A stretch of DNA of 64,000 nucleotides from NCBI GenBank assembly GCA_036925085.1, contig JAUPFP010000006.1, positions 8,375,325-8,439,324 of the forward strand, given 5' to 3'. Positions 1 to 11,783 of the stretch are shown piece after piece. This DNA comes from Brachycybe producta. Lineage: Eukaryota > Arthropoda > Diplopoda > Playtdesmida > Andrognathidae. The notes under the pieces are model-generated. The model was not told the DNA's origin. It saw nothing but the letters and a program-made list of their open reading frames with translations, and did no database searches. The position numbers were made by a program, and so were the translations under genes. Within the stretch, counting starts at the first letter, position 1; every line of letters starts with the position of its first letter.

Positions 1-1780
1 CCCTCTACACTTTCCAACCTTTTCCCCTTCCATGTTTCTCTCTCCCCCCACGTCTACACTATCCAACCTTTCCCCCCTCTCCAATTTAATATCATGGAGT
101 ATATATATATATAATGTTAACAGTTCGGAACCGGTAGAAATGGTTTGCCAATTACTGGAACTGATCGAACCGGTTGACCAGTATAAGTCGAACTGGTTCC
201 AAACCGAGTAGATTCGGTTCTGCCCTTCACCACCTCTAACTAATGTGCTTCTAATGCATATTGGGAACCGGTTCTGATCAGTTCGTCGATCTTGACAAAC
301 CAGTTCAAACACATTAACAGATGTCATAAAAATTATCTATGCACTTTCACGAAGGGCGCCCCCCCCCCACCAACAGGAGGGCGAGTCACAGATTGGGAAC
401 CAAAATAGCATCAAAATATTGAGTTAAAACTTAAATATAATATAGAAACTATTGACAAAACATTGATTTAGTATTTCAATTTAAAATATTAATAATAAAG
501 TAAATTTTGATTTGGGTTTCGTCCTTAACTGGCTTCCGTATAATTCACCTAAACACATTTAATTTGAATTCATTAACTTATGTGTGTGGGTACAAGGTAT
601 TAGATTAAAATTTAAAAATGTGTACCTTTGTTATATTTACTTTTCTAAGCATTTCTCGAGATTATTTCAAAAATTTGATTCATCAAAAACAACGTTTTAA
701 TCATTTTTTTTTCTTCTCCGAAGTAAACGAAAATGAACCGTTTTCGAAACCGTTTTAAATTTCTGTTTTATTTTATTATAAATTTCGATCATATACATAT
801 TTTTTTTTTTTACTTTTAAGTGGCGCCCTCTTCCGTTCTTTGCGATAAAACTACTTGAAGTTTGAGCTCCAATTCAAACCTTATTGTTGATGATGATCAT
901 TTATATTTGTTTAACTTATTATAATTATTACTATTATAATTAGAGTGTGTGTTAAAATTAGATGGATTGTTTGTTGTGTCTTTCTTTTTTTCTTTTCTTG
1001 TTTGACCGTCCAATACACGAAGATGAATGAAAGAAAACAAGAAAACACTTTTTGAAGTTTTTCTTATTTTCTTTGTGTTTGTTTTCTGTCTGTCTGTCTG
1101 TGTGTGTATGAGTGGCCTTCAGATGAAAAACTATAATTAATAATTAATTAATTATGCATATTACATGTATAATTTCACTAGAAAAACTTTTAATTTTATT
1201 TGGAGAAAAAAAAAATATGCCGTTAAAAACAGGACTGTTTGTTAAATGAATTGAGGAATTTTTTTTAGTTTTAATTTGCATTTTCAGCTGTGTTTTTTTA
1301 AAGAAACAACTTGGGGCGGTGAAAAAAAAATTTGCGAAACTTGTATTAAAAATGTATACTATACAAGCGTCAAATTGTTCATTTCATTGTTAAATATTAT
1401 TATTATTACACCTGATCATCACTAATTGAAGCGGGCATTTCCAAAACGTTGTAAATGCCAAAAATTAACATTTTTCAAGGAGATAGAAAAAAAAAAAAAA
1501 AAAATTTTTTAACTAAACCAAATTTAAACGAAATTAAAGGCATAAAATATTGTAATACAATTAATTTACAGGAAGCTAAGAAATGAAGAGACTGTATTAA
1601 AAAAATATTAATAAGTATTAGAATATTTTTTTTTTAAATTTAAACTTCAGTTCCAAAACGTTGTAAATGCCAACATACTGACAAGTTGTTACTATAGTTA
1701 CATTGTTGGCGTTTACAACGTGACTATAGTCACCAAGTGACTGGCCATGTTGACACTCGAATCGATATTGGCTGTTACAA
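1..1780. other. AT-rich non-coding stretch
   Basis: No convincing exon was seen on either strand. It begins with a pyrimidine-rich block (1-90) made of two imperfect copies of a unit around CTACACTTTCCAACCTTT, whose reverse complement recurs at 32715-32815. Bases 120-330 are rich in GAACCGGTT-type half-palindromes, probably an old inverted-repeat element ending near CACCACCTCTA (about 234). The rest is AT-rich with A and T runs. Confidence 0.5.
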
Positions 1781-1789
1781 CGTTATGAC

Positions 1790-1995
1790 AGACGCAATTA
1801 GAAATCGGGACAAACAGAAGTTGGCTCCGCCCTTTTTATGACGACCGGGAACTTCTAATTGGTTTGTTGTGTGGTTCGACGTTGAAAAGGGCGGAGCATG
1901 TGACGTCAGCCTACATAACCAACCAATTAGAAGTTACCATTCGTCATAAAAAGAGTGGGGCCAACTTCTGCTCGTCCCGATTTCTAATTGAATGT
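1790..1995. mobile_element. Palindromic MITE, ACAGGC family (copy A1)
   Basis: A 206-bp inverted-repeat element flanked by a perfect 9-bp direct repeat CGTTATGAC (1781-1789 and 1996-2004). The ends carry CAATTAGAAATCGGGACA in inverted order and the arms pair over about 80 bp. It contains no coding capacity. A 9-bp target duplication is typical of Mutator-like elements, and the same ends recur in six other copies here. Confidence 0.9.
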
Positions 1996-2041
1996 CGTTA
2001 TGACTAGTACAATAATTCTACTTCAGTTTTTTTACCACTAG

Positions 2042-2155
2042 GAACAGCACTTTCGTGAAAAACAAATTCCCCATGCAAAAGACAAGGCTATAGACTTTGC
2101 GGCAAAAAAAATTGAAGGTCTGAAGAGAACAAAGAAAAAACCCGAAAAATGTTAA
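2042..2155 (+). CDS. Possible terminal exon of an unrecognised plus-strand gene
   Basis: A pyrimidine tract ending TTTTTTTACCACTAG precedes an open frame of 37 codons closed by TAA at 2153-2155. The peptide begins EQHFREKQIPHAKDKAIDFA and is very basic at its end (KRTKKKPEKC). Codon composition and the acceptor look genuine, but no upstream exon was found inside the window; the MITE at 1790-1995 would lie in the preceding intron and the rest of the gene would be left of position 1. I do not recognise the family. A chance open frame is the main alternative. Confidence 0.4.
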   Translation, partial: EQHFREKQIPHAKDKAIDFAAKKIEGLKRTKKKPEKC

Positions 2156-4084
2156 ATGATTCCAGTATTTAAATTCTTAAAATTCTTGCATAAAAACGAA
2201 CAACTTTCTATCATATTTATGCACTGTTTATTTAATATTTCTATATGAAACGCCTAATTCCTAAAACAACTTGCATTTTTGCATAAAAAGTTGTCGCCTT
2301 ACTAATTACTCTTAATTATAAACACCATTCACAGAATCAAAGGAATTCTTTTGAGTCAGAGCCGCAAATGCTTCGGCTAACTTATATTACTTAAGGACAA
2401 AGTTGTGAGAGAAAAACGTTTCCTCAGAGCTCTGACAACAGTCTTCGATATTAAGCCTATTGAAACAGTAAAATCGGCAACACTGTGCTTCCTATAGGAA
2501 CGCAATAGGAGAGCAAAATAGAGGAGAAGGCGAACAGTGTTGCCAACTACCCGAAATGGTCACACATTTCTTATTATCCGACAAAAACCTGTAAAAAGCT
2601 AAAGCGTTCACGTGTTTCAACATTCTTTTACGAAAAATACTTTGCTAACGGGCGAACTAACGATACAGTACCACAATGACAACTTAGCGATGATTGCATT
2701 AAATAACTTACCCGTTGGTTGATCTGCCAAAACGGCTAACAATGAACTAATTTACTAAAGAACTAAATTATGAAAACTTTTTCACACAGTAAAAAAACCA
2801 CGACATAAACACGCGTAGACACTACTAAACTCATTATTAACACACACAAACAGCTTATAAACGCAAAATGTTAGCTTTTTCCTACAAGAAAGAGAAAGAA
2901 AAAAACAAGAGACGCGAAAAACCGTTAAAACTTCGTTCGCACAACAAACAAGCAGCCGCTCACTTAACGAGGCAAAAAGTGGTAACCTCGTCTGGTATTG
3001 AATATTATTGTTGTTCACTACGCAACGCCATGTTTTAGTACGACCACAGCCATTTTGTGTCCCTTGGTTTTATTAACATTAAATGACAAATGTAGCACAA
3101 AATGGACGTCTTGAAGGTATTTTTTAATGTACACACGCAATGATAAGTAAAGGCGGGAAACAACTTTGGGGGGGGAGTGGCTTTTATAAGCAACCTAATA
3201 TGCGGGTCTATTATGTTTCGACTCGGCATTCGTTAATTGAAATATACGTGTATTATGTAGCCTTGACAACGTAGTTAATTAATTAGAAATTAACTACGCG
3301 ATTAGAAATAGTAGAGTGAATGTGGTACTAGAATACTATCGATACTAGGTAGACGAGTCTAGACCACAAACCTTGAGTCTGCATAGCCATAGAGATAAAC
3401 AAGAAGGGTAAACCAAGATGGCGTATCAGGTACTTAAATATTTATGGTAAAGCCCGCCATCTTTGTTCAAACAGAACTTATTGTATATACTGTAATATAC
3501 ATAGGATAGTAGAAATATTAGAAATGGCCCAATCACATAGCCAGAATAGTCTTATGGTGGCAATGATCACGTGTTGACATCACGAACCCGTACGACCGTA
3601 CACAACGTGTAAATGAGCTTTTATTGATGGTTTTTATCAAGGAGGTTAGAAGTGTGTAACATACTCTCCAAACCTGGGAGGGAGGATAGGGTAAGAGGGG
3701 GGGGGGACGACGGAAGGCTAATGCTACCAAATAACAAATCCGAAATTTCCTTTCATTATTCATGAATTTTTAGATTTTAATTAACCAAATGATAATTACA
3801 ATTTAAACACTTTTAATGAACTTTCACGAAGTTCCACATGACGTCATAGAACCATTTACACACAATTGAAGCCATTATTGCTTAACATATGTTAGATTTA
3901 TCTATTGTTTCTATGAACAATAAAATTACTCGACTAGACAATTAATATTTACAAATTCCATTGTTTTCAATAATTATTAATAATAAAGAACGTACATTTC
4001 AATATAAGAAAAAATGAAATAAAATATTACAACAATAAATAATCTGGCAAAAAAATTGTGATAATTTAGTTACCGTCTGTTCAT
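2156..4084. other. Intergenic region, no supported gene
   Basis: Two short inverted ends GGCAACACTGT (about 2468) and ACAGTGTTGCC (about 2536) bracket a roughly 80-bp fragment that looks like a transposon remnant. CpG-containing sequence near 3000-3070 and 3415-3470, with AAGATGGCG and its reverse complement, may be promoter-like, but no exon could be attached to it. The remainder is AT-rich. Confidence 0.4.
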
Positions 4085-6854
4085 TTAACAAAGTCCTTCG
4101 GCGTATTCGTCGTCCGCAGCCGTGTCTACTTTGGCAGCCGGAATGTCGACTTTATCCGACTCTTTCTCACGAGACCGTTCGTCATTTTGATCGCTAGGTC
4201 TCGTTCCGTCGACGTTCATTCCCGACAACTGGCATGTGGTCGAATCGACCACACTTCCAGTCAACGGAGTCTTAGAAACGTAAGACAAAGAAAGCGCTTC
4301 GCTTCTGACGGAAGACGTTCTTTCCGGGCGTTTCGACGTCTCGAGACCATTGAGGGTGTTTGGAACTCCGAGATTCCGCGCCAATTTCGCATACTGACAA
4401 ACATTAGACGAACAAATTACCCTTTTTTATAATCGTGTATCGAGATAGGTGGTCAAACCAACCTCAACGTCCATGTGTTTAAGAAAAGGACTATTCAAAG
4501 CCCTTGCAGCTAATTCATCGTCCTCTTGATCGAACGCCTCGAGAAGCGTTTCGATTGTCGAAACCTCTTCCTGTTCGATACAACTGCAAACGCCCCCAAA
4601 AACAAACTTGAATTTAAAACAAAAACTTCAAACGTCGCAAAGTTCAATATCCTACCCTTGACATCCATCAAAAGCCTTCTGAGCTGCAACTAAATCTCCC
4701 CTCGTGAGATGAATCAAGACGAGACAAACGATCAAACGACCGACAGCCGATCGGTTCTCGCCTCCTTCCTGCAATTCGATCTCTCGTTTGACAAGATCGG
4801 CCGCTTCATCGTAACGTCTCATCTTAACCATCAACCTAGCCGCTTTGCCAAGATATTCGGCAGATTGTTTCGGTCGATCTTCCAACTGTTAACAGAAAAA
4901 TATAAAGTTTACCAATTTAAAGGACATTTAAAAATTATTTTTAAACAACCAGAACGACGTCGGCAGCTTTTTCGTAAAACCTCGCAGCTTGATCTGGATA
5001 TTTAGATTCAACCATTCTAAATCAAACACAAACAAAGTTACAAAGGGGCGAAACATCTATAAACCATTCAGTCGAACTCACTTGGCTCCCTTTTCGAGCG
5101 ACAGAGCTGCCGTGTCCGGAGTTCCGTGCTCCTGAAACAATCTGCTTGCTCTTTCAACTAATTCAATGGCTCCGAGAAGATCTCCCATGTCCTTTGAAAC
5201 CAGTGCTGCTTGTTCAAGGCTCCTGTGGACACAGAAAGAAACACGAAACCATTAAGCCACCATTAAACCATTAAACACTACTGACACATACTTTGCCGCC
5301 GAGAAATATGAATGTTGTTGTCTGTGACAATCGGCCGCTTTCATCAGACATTCCTTGCAGTTCGATTGTGCTTTTGCGTTCTTGAAACTTGTAGCTAGAC
5401 ATAAAATACATATTAAATTTAAGGATCACAAACAAGCAACCAATAAATCTTCACCTGCGTTTGCATAATCCATTGCGGCTCCTTCGTAATCTGGTCTCCA
5501 TTTGAATAGAGACGTTTTCAGGCTGAAATTATTCAAAAACTCCTATCTTGTAACAAGAAAAACGGCCAATTCTATCTGTATTTATTTCACTTTTTTTCAT
5601 ATAAGAAGAAAACGTCACTAAAACACAGCTTCTTCTATTTTTTTTTTTTTTTTTTGGAAAAAAGCTTTAAGATGGTGGGACGCAAAAACGTTAAGGAAAC
5701 TTTGTTCAGGAACAACATTATGATAAAAGTCAAACTGTTTTCAAAACTAGAATGGTAGAAGATTATGCTAAAAGTTTTTCCGTAGCCAATATCTTAAAAA
5801 AAAAAAAATAAACGTTTTGTAGAAGTTTGAAATTTAGGTTTTTCCATTTACTGAAAAAAACCGCTTGTCATAAAAAGTTTATTTTGAAAGATATCAAGAA
5901 AATTAAAAAAAACTTTTAGAATTATCATCACCAACAATTCTTGTTTCTAAAATATTTTGAATTTTTTCTCCTTGAATTGTTTCTCCTTAAAAATGTTCGC
6001 TTGAAAACATAAATTTGTATCAAAACCGCGGGGTGGACGGGGAACAGATTTCCTATAAAAAATAATAGCCACGTCGCCATGCCATCCGGAAAGCAATTGT
6101 CACGGTGATAAGCCCACTAATTAAAACAGGCAATTAGAAAACGGGATGAACAGAAGTTGGCTCCGCCCTTTTTATGACGAATGGCAACTTCTAATTGGTT
6201 TGTTATGTAGTCTGACGTCACATGCTCCGCTCTTTTCAACCGTACAACCACACAACAAACCAATTAGAAGTTGCCGTTCGTCATAAAAAGAGGGCGGAGC
6301 CAACTTCTGTTTATCCCGTTTTCTAATTGCCTGTTCTGTAGACAGCGTCAGAATTTCTTTGGCTCCGCCCTTTTATGAGCGTCATCAAATTCTAATTGGT
6401 CCGTTACTTGGTCTGATGTCGCATGCCCCGCCCTTTTTATTTCTAATTGGTTGATATTTGGTCTGAAGCTGTCTACAGATACCTGTGCTGGTTTCAGCGT
6501 TGAGTTTAAAAACGTACTGATTGACATGTCTATAATCGATATATGGCGCTACCTCCTCACCTCTCACTTGATTTATTGTGAAATTTCTTTAATTCATGGC
6601 AGTAATTGTAATTCAGAATACCATAATTAAACTATAGAATATAAAAAATTAAGCAGTTTTTTAAAGCATTTTAGGTCCCTCCAACAACCTTCCACCCCTT
6701 CAATGAGTAACGCATCGGAAATGAACAAAAATCTCTTCGACATTTCGCCTTTAAACAGAAAAGAAGACATTAAAATGATGAAATTTTACCACTTATCCGC
6801 CTGTCTCATGTATTCCATTCCTTCTGTAAACTTTTTCGATGAATTCGTCGACAT
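4085..6854 (-). CDS. NAPG: Gamma-SNAP (soluble NSF attachment protein gamma)
   Basis: Adaptor that brings NSF to SNARE complexes in membrane fusion; cytosolic and peripheral membrane. Eight coding exons, 5' to 3': 6790-6854, 5455-5522, 5292-5394, 5082-5222, 4950-5016, 4656-4885, 4463-4583, 4085-4393. All have GT-AG borders and phases agree throughout, giving 367 residues (human about 312); the excess lies in a Ser/Asp-rich segment of the last exon. Diagnostic stretches are LKTSLFKWRPDYEGAA, TPDTAALSLEKGAK, LNSPFLKHMDVEYAKLARNL and the family-typical end EYAEGLC. The start (ATG at 6854) was chosen because MSTNSSKKFTEGMEYMRQAD matches the usual short N-terminus and its last codon is completed across the intron. 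Intron 1 is 1.27 kb because it holds two MITEs (6127-6333, 6336-6478); the others are about 60-75 bp. Confidence 0.95.
6127..6333. mobile_element. Palindromic MITE, ACAGGC family (copy A2), in NAPG intron 1
   Basis: Ends CAGGCAATTAGAAAACGGG and its inverted complement; internal core contains GGCTCCGCCC and GACGTCACATG as in the other copies. No target duplication is visible because a second element starts 2 bp after its right end. Confidence 0.85.
6336..6478. mobile_element. Palindromic MITE with CTGTAGACAGC ends (copy B1)
   Basis: Inverted ends CTGTAGACAGC / GCTGTCTACAG. The core (CTCCGCCCTTTTATGAGCGTCA, given in parts: TCCGCCC, TTTATGAGCG, TCTAATTGG) is shared with the ACAGGC family although the ends differ. 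The right arm is shortened compared with copy B2 at 30235-30411. Confidence 0.8.
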
Positions 6855-7553
6855 TTTCCGTCGTTTTTCAGAGAACAAAACTAAAAGGAAACAAATACCA
6901 CACCACTGAAACCGACACCAATGAAAACGACATCCATAAACATGGACTGTTCCAAAATTTATCTGAGCCGGCCGCTACTAACAAATACAAACTAGCAGCC
7001 GCCGCCGCCGCCGCCAATAACTACTGGCTGCTAGTGTTTTTCTGTATTTCTCTAAAACAATTCCTCAATATATTCCCAAATAAATAAGCTTTATTCTTAT
7101 TAATATTTAATAAAGCGGACATTTTTACATAAATTTTACTCATAAATTCAATGTACGCCGCCAACAACTGAACGACTAAAAACACTAATAGAACTAACGT
7201 CGTGACCAAATAAATGAACGCATGTTCCCCTGTTATCCCTAAAAGAGATATCCCTAAAAGTATAAAGTTGGCATTACCGTAAGATGACGCTCGTGACGTC
7301 AGAGGGGTTGACAAAAATTCAGCAATGTGTCATTTAGTCTGATATAAAAGTAATGATATCAAAAGTTTAAACAAAAGGATTCTTGAATTCTTTTGTTATT
7401 ACCCCTTTTTTCTATCAGACATAATGAAAAAAGCTGAAATTTGTTAACTCCACTGACGTCACAAACGAGGCAACTATACAATAATATAGCTAAATGAATA
7501 TAGAAAACATTAAATTTTATTAGATTAAGGTGTAAATTCAAAAACAGTTCACT
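6855..7553. other. Spacer between NAPG and MPHOSPH6
   Basis: A short (GCC) run lies at 6998-7016. An inverted-repeat element fills 7290-7469. A hydrophobic open frame on the minus strand here (7021-7314) has no ATG start and partly lies in that repeat, so it is not called a gene. Confidence 0.5.
7290..7469. mobile_element. Palindromic repeat with CTCGT..GACGTCAG ends
   Basis: About 180 bp; the arms CTCGTGACGTCAGAGGGGTT and its near complement at 7430-7469 face each other, and the centre holds a shorter palindrome around GAATTC. A half copy sits at 15079-15195 in a TDRD12 intron. No clear target duplication. Confidence 0.7.
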
Positions 7554-8381
7554 TTAATCATCGGTTGGTTTTATGAATTTCTTCTTTTTAGGAGGTGTAT
7601 CCGAATGCTGGGCTTCCCCTCCATTATCTCCTTCTCGAGATGACTTAGTTCTCTGTCGTTTTGACGTAAATTTCTTACCCATTGTACCAATCAACGTCGT
7701 ATACCTAAAAGAAAAATATTTTAATGGACATTCTTATTATAATTTGTACAAAGTAAAATACACATCACATATTAAAAACAAACCTATTTGCCATTTCTTC
7801 AACCGAAACTGTTCCCTTATCTTCGATATATTCGATTTCCTTTTCTTTCTTCAGTATGGCAGCATCTTTCATTAGTTTCTAGACGAAATAAACAAATATA
7901 AGAAAGATAGTTTAAATCCTTCCATGAACTCTCTCTCTCTCTCTCTGTATTTGTGTCACTTCAATCTCTGGGTTTGCTCCTCGGAACGACATTCGACCGA
8001 AAAGTAGATCTTCGCAAGGTCCATAACTGGGTTCAACAATAAAATAACTTCTGAAAACACGAATAATAATAAAACAATCATGAAGAAGCAGTTGGTTTTA
8101 GTTACGTGATAATAACAGATCAATGAACGTACCCAACTTTTTCCATGGCCTCAATCGCTTCCTTGTCAAATGAAATCTTCTTTTCATTCTCTAAGTTCTC
8201 AATCTGAACTTTCTCTTTGCTTTTCTGCATAAACTGTCATTTTACATTAAATATTCATTCATTAAAATTTCATTAAAGACGGAATTATAAAACGGATTGT
8301 GTGTTGTCTTCATTCATTCGTAATAATTACCTTCATTTCCAGCAAATTCTTCGATAATCTCGGCACAACACGCTTAGACAT
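7554..8381 (-). CDS. MPHOSPH6: M-phase phosphoprotein 6 (exosome-associated)
   Basis: RNA-binding cofactor of the nuclear exosome, known for 5.8S rRNA 3' maturation. Five exons, 5' to 3': 8331-8381, 8133-8233, 7960-8050, 7784-7878, 7554-7704, with consistent phases, giving 162 residues (human 160). Diagnostic sequences are LSKNLLEMKFMQ near the start, CEDLLFGRMSFRGANPEIEK in the middle, EEMANRYTTLIGTMGKKF near the C-terminus and the basic tail KKKKFIKPTDD. The ATG at 8381 gives MSKRVVPRLSKNLLEMK, the family N-terminus. Introns are 78-97 bp. The gene sits 0.7 kb from the NAPG start in the same orientation; operon-style co-transcription is possible in some animals but nothing in the sequence proves it. 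Confidence 0.95.
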
Positions 8382-11300
8382 TTTTATTTGTTTGATTAAC
8401 TACTAAAAAGATAACAAAATACAAATTAAACGTGTCTTAAAAAGATTTACAACCTTAAAAATGAAAATAACACGAAAATTACAACCGAAAACACGTGCCT
8501 TGAAAATTTACAGCCTCACTTGCGCCATCTATTGACAAGAATCTAACATTTTTTTTTACAAATTACACGGTGTGCCAATAACGAATGAACACTTACTGTA
8601 CAATACATCTCAATTACTATATACACATAATATCACATATGCACTTATAATCACCTCGTTAGAGACTAGATTGTTTGAAGTTCAAAACTTTAACAAAAGG
8701 TTCTTTGATTAAAAGAAACAGTTTTCTTGTTTTTATTGTAAAACCCATTAGTCCTCACTATTTCCCCATCAAATGATCCATTAATAAAATGCACACCTTT
8801 TTATGCTTTCATTTTCAGAAGAAATTTAATAACAAATTTTGCATTGAACAATGAATCTAAAGAAAAGTGAAAATACACAAACATTGTCAATTTTGAATGT
8901 TGAAAATTTAAAGACACATCCCCTGCATGCACTTTTCTTTTCAGTACAAAATAACAAAAAATAAACACGTTTATTTTGGTCAAAAATGAAAACAGAATTG
9001 AAAACAAATTAATTTTATATTTAAAGGGGTTTGGGAGTTTTAGGCATTTTTTATTTTCCAGAATCCTTTTTTACTCCCATTCCACCAATGTTTTACAATG
9101 CAAAGAAACGCAACTTAATCGTATTAGAAAATAACCAAAAAATGAAGAGAAAACAAGTTGGAACTTTCGCATTTCCTCACCATTAAGTTAAAAAAAACCA
9201 AACATGTGCCTATTATTTTTTTTATATATGCCCTTACACCTTTCACATTTTGTTTGTTTTTTCAATTTTTTTTTACAGATATAGAACTGTTTTCTTTTCT
9301 ATTGAACTTCTAAAGTGTTAGAAACAGCTGACATTAAGGAAACAACTTAATAGGTGATTTTTTTTAATTTTATTAGAACATTTGGAAAAAGGAACTATAC
9401 TGCTTCCAATTACAGTTATTTTGAATCTGTGGCATTCATGCCTTCATGCATGAAGCTACCTTAAATGTTACATAACACATTCATGCATGAATGGTGGACC
9501 CCTTCAATTTTGAATGATTTTTTTAAAAAAATACACTCACTGGAAGTGAAATAGAAGAAAAGGAATTTGATAGTTAGAAAAAAAAAAAAGAATGAAACAT
9601 TCCACAAAGGATCAAAAAGAAAAAATAAGCAAAGTTGGGTAGCATAAAACATACTGGTAATTCACAATTAACAAAAGCCGATATAACAAAAAAATAAAAC
9701 ACAAACCAACAGATTTATGAGCTTCATTTCAGGTTAGAAAAATAATGTAAGGTCAAATTGATTAAAAAGTAGACATTATTAATTAGTAATTGGTCAAACA
9801 AAAAGCCTCAATCAAAATGCGATTTGACCAAAAGAATTGATTGATTAGTTGAAATGAAGAAGCAGATAAGAGAAAGTAACTGGGATAAGCTGACTGGCTT
9901 GCTCACTTGCTCTCTTGTTTTGGTAGCTATCTCGACTTTTGGTTTTAGATTTGCTTTTTGAATAAAAAAAAAGGTTTGGATAAAGTGATTGTATACGAAA
10001 TACTATGTATGAGTTTAAGTGAAATTGTATTCTAGAAAAATAAGAACAAAGAGAGAAACAAGAAGGTACCCTTCCTTACTAAATAACCCCCCCCCTAGCT
10101 TATGGTTCAGAAGTTCACAATAAATAACTAGAGGGTTAGATCCTACAAAAAATTACATTCCATCTACATCAATTTAAAAAACCGTAAACGGGAAAGAGGA
10201 CAGGACACCAGTAGAAATGACAAGCTAAAACAACACTAAAATGGTAGTAGTAGTATTATAGACTGGTTGTAGTGTCTATAATATGCAATAATATCACAAT
10301 ATTCAAGAATACCCAAAGAAATTTAAATTGATACTTACACTAAAGGAAAAAAAAGAATTACATCAATGAACTGAATGAATTACAAGTTAGAGTATTTATT
10401 TGTGTTGTTTGTGTTTTGCATGTTTATGTTTGTTTTAAACTGAAATCAATTTCTGAGAATGGCTCAGAAATGAATTTCCCTATACTACTGACATTACATT
10501 AATAAACAACCCATATCCTCAAGGGTTCCCCCCCCCCCCACAACACACCAAGTGAAGAAAATAAAACTGTCACAGCTACAAAATGTTTTGTCATAGTGAG
10601 AGAAAAAATGTGCACACAAGTGCCTTTGGCCACTTGCAATAATAAAATAGTTATCAAAAATTGATGGTGCATTGGATTGTGTGAATCCCAATCATGCACA
10701 CAGGGTAGTGCTGAGTAACAAATTTTGAGTTAATCGTAAATAGCAATCTAACACTCATACAAACGTGAGAACACCACAGAAAAAAATGCTTTTGTAAATG
10801 GCAAACACTAAGTATGTAAGCTCTGAAGATAATTAACTTTTGTTTTTCAATAAAACCATTTTAAATTTCTATTTTTCATGTTGAAGTTTTTGTAAAAAAA
10901 ACAACAATTGAAAATGATAATGTGCCTATTAGCCATTTTTGTGTTTTGTGTTTATGCTCCTGTGTAATTGGAGATGTTCGGCACGAAACAGGCCAGTTAC
11001 TTAACTAGCAACTAGCCAGTTTCATGTATTCACACACCACCGATACCCTTTATAAATATTTACTGTGCAAGCAATGCAAAAATTATGCCTGTAACAACAA
11101 AAGAACAACAAGATCAGTTGCAAACAACTGAACGCTATCAATCAAAACAACAACATTGGCTACTCAATTAAATACTCGTATAAATCAGCTCAGAGAGCCA
11201 TGGAGAGCATTGAAGCAATGCAGGGAGAAGTTATGAGAAACACAACCATTTAGAGAATTGACAAAATAATGTATATAAGACGACAATTCCAAAGGGGAAA

Positions 11301-11783
11301 AACCATATGCATAATAATGGACCAAAAATATAGAATTATCAACACCTGGGCCTCTAGTAGTTTTGTGGAATAGGGCCCTGTACTAGAGTATTTCTTGCAT
11401 TTTAAGAGGAATACTCTAGTACAAGTCAAGTGTAACTGCCTCTTTGCTGTGTTTCAGTTTTTCTCCCGCTTTTCAGTATAAAAGGTAGTGTGCATCCATG
11501 TACCAATGTTTTAACATTTCAAACACTTGACAGTTTGAACTTATTTTGTGTTTATCATTGCTTTCAGATGGTAAAAATAAAAATGTTTCCATGAATAAAC
11601 TTTCAAAGGCATGGAATGATTAAAAGATGATTAAAATGAGAATTTGTTTACAATTATTATTTAGCCTTGTGTGCTAAAGAATGCTAGGCTAGGCCTTATT
11701 GTACACACTTAACATTTATTCTTGAAAACAGGTCACTTCAAAATATATTAAGTGTGTACAATGAGACTGAAAAACTTCCTCAA
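8382..11783. other. Long AT-rich interval, no supported gene
   Basis: 3.4 kb between the start of MPHOSPH6 and the stop of TDRD12, so part may be TDRD12 3' UTR. I saw no exon with splice sites. Small hairpins stand out: 10444-10475 (arms ATTTCTGAG / CTCAGAAAT) and 11380-11424 (arms TGTACTAGAGTATT / AATACTCTAGTACA). C-rich runs lie at 10088 and 10530. Confidence 0.45.

Noticed and set aside
6990-7020. GCC repeat as a possible coding poly-Ala tract
   Set aside because: The surrounding frame has stops on both sides and no splice sites; treated as a short simple repeat.
7021-7314. Hydrophobic 97-codon minus-strand frame that looks like a two-helix membrane protein
   Set aside because: It has no ATG at its start, its beginning lies in the palindromic repeat at 7290-7469, and its end encodes low-complexity Asn/Lys sequence; no family resemblance.
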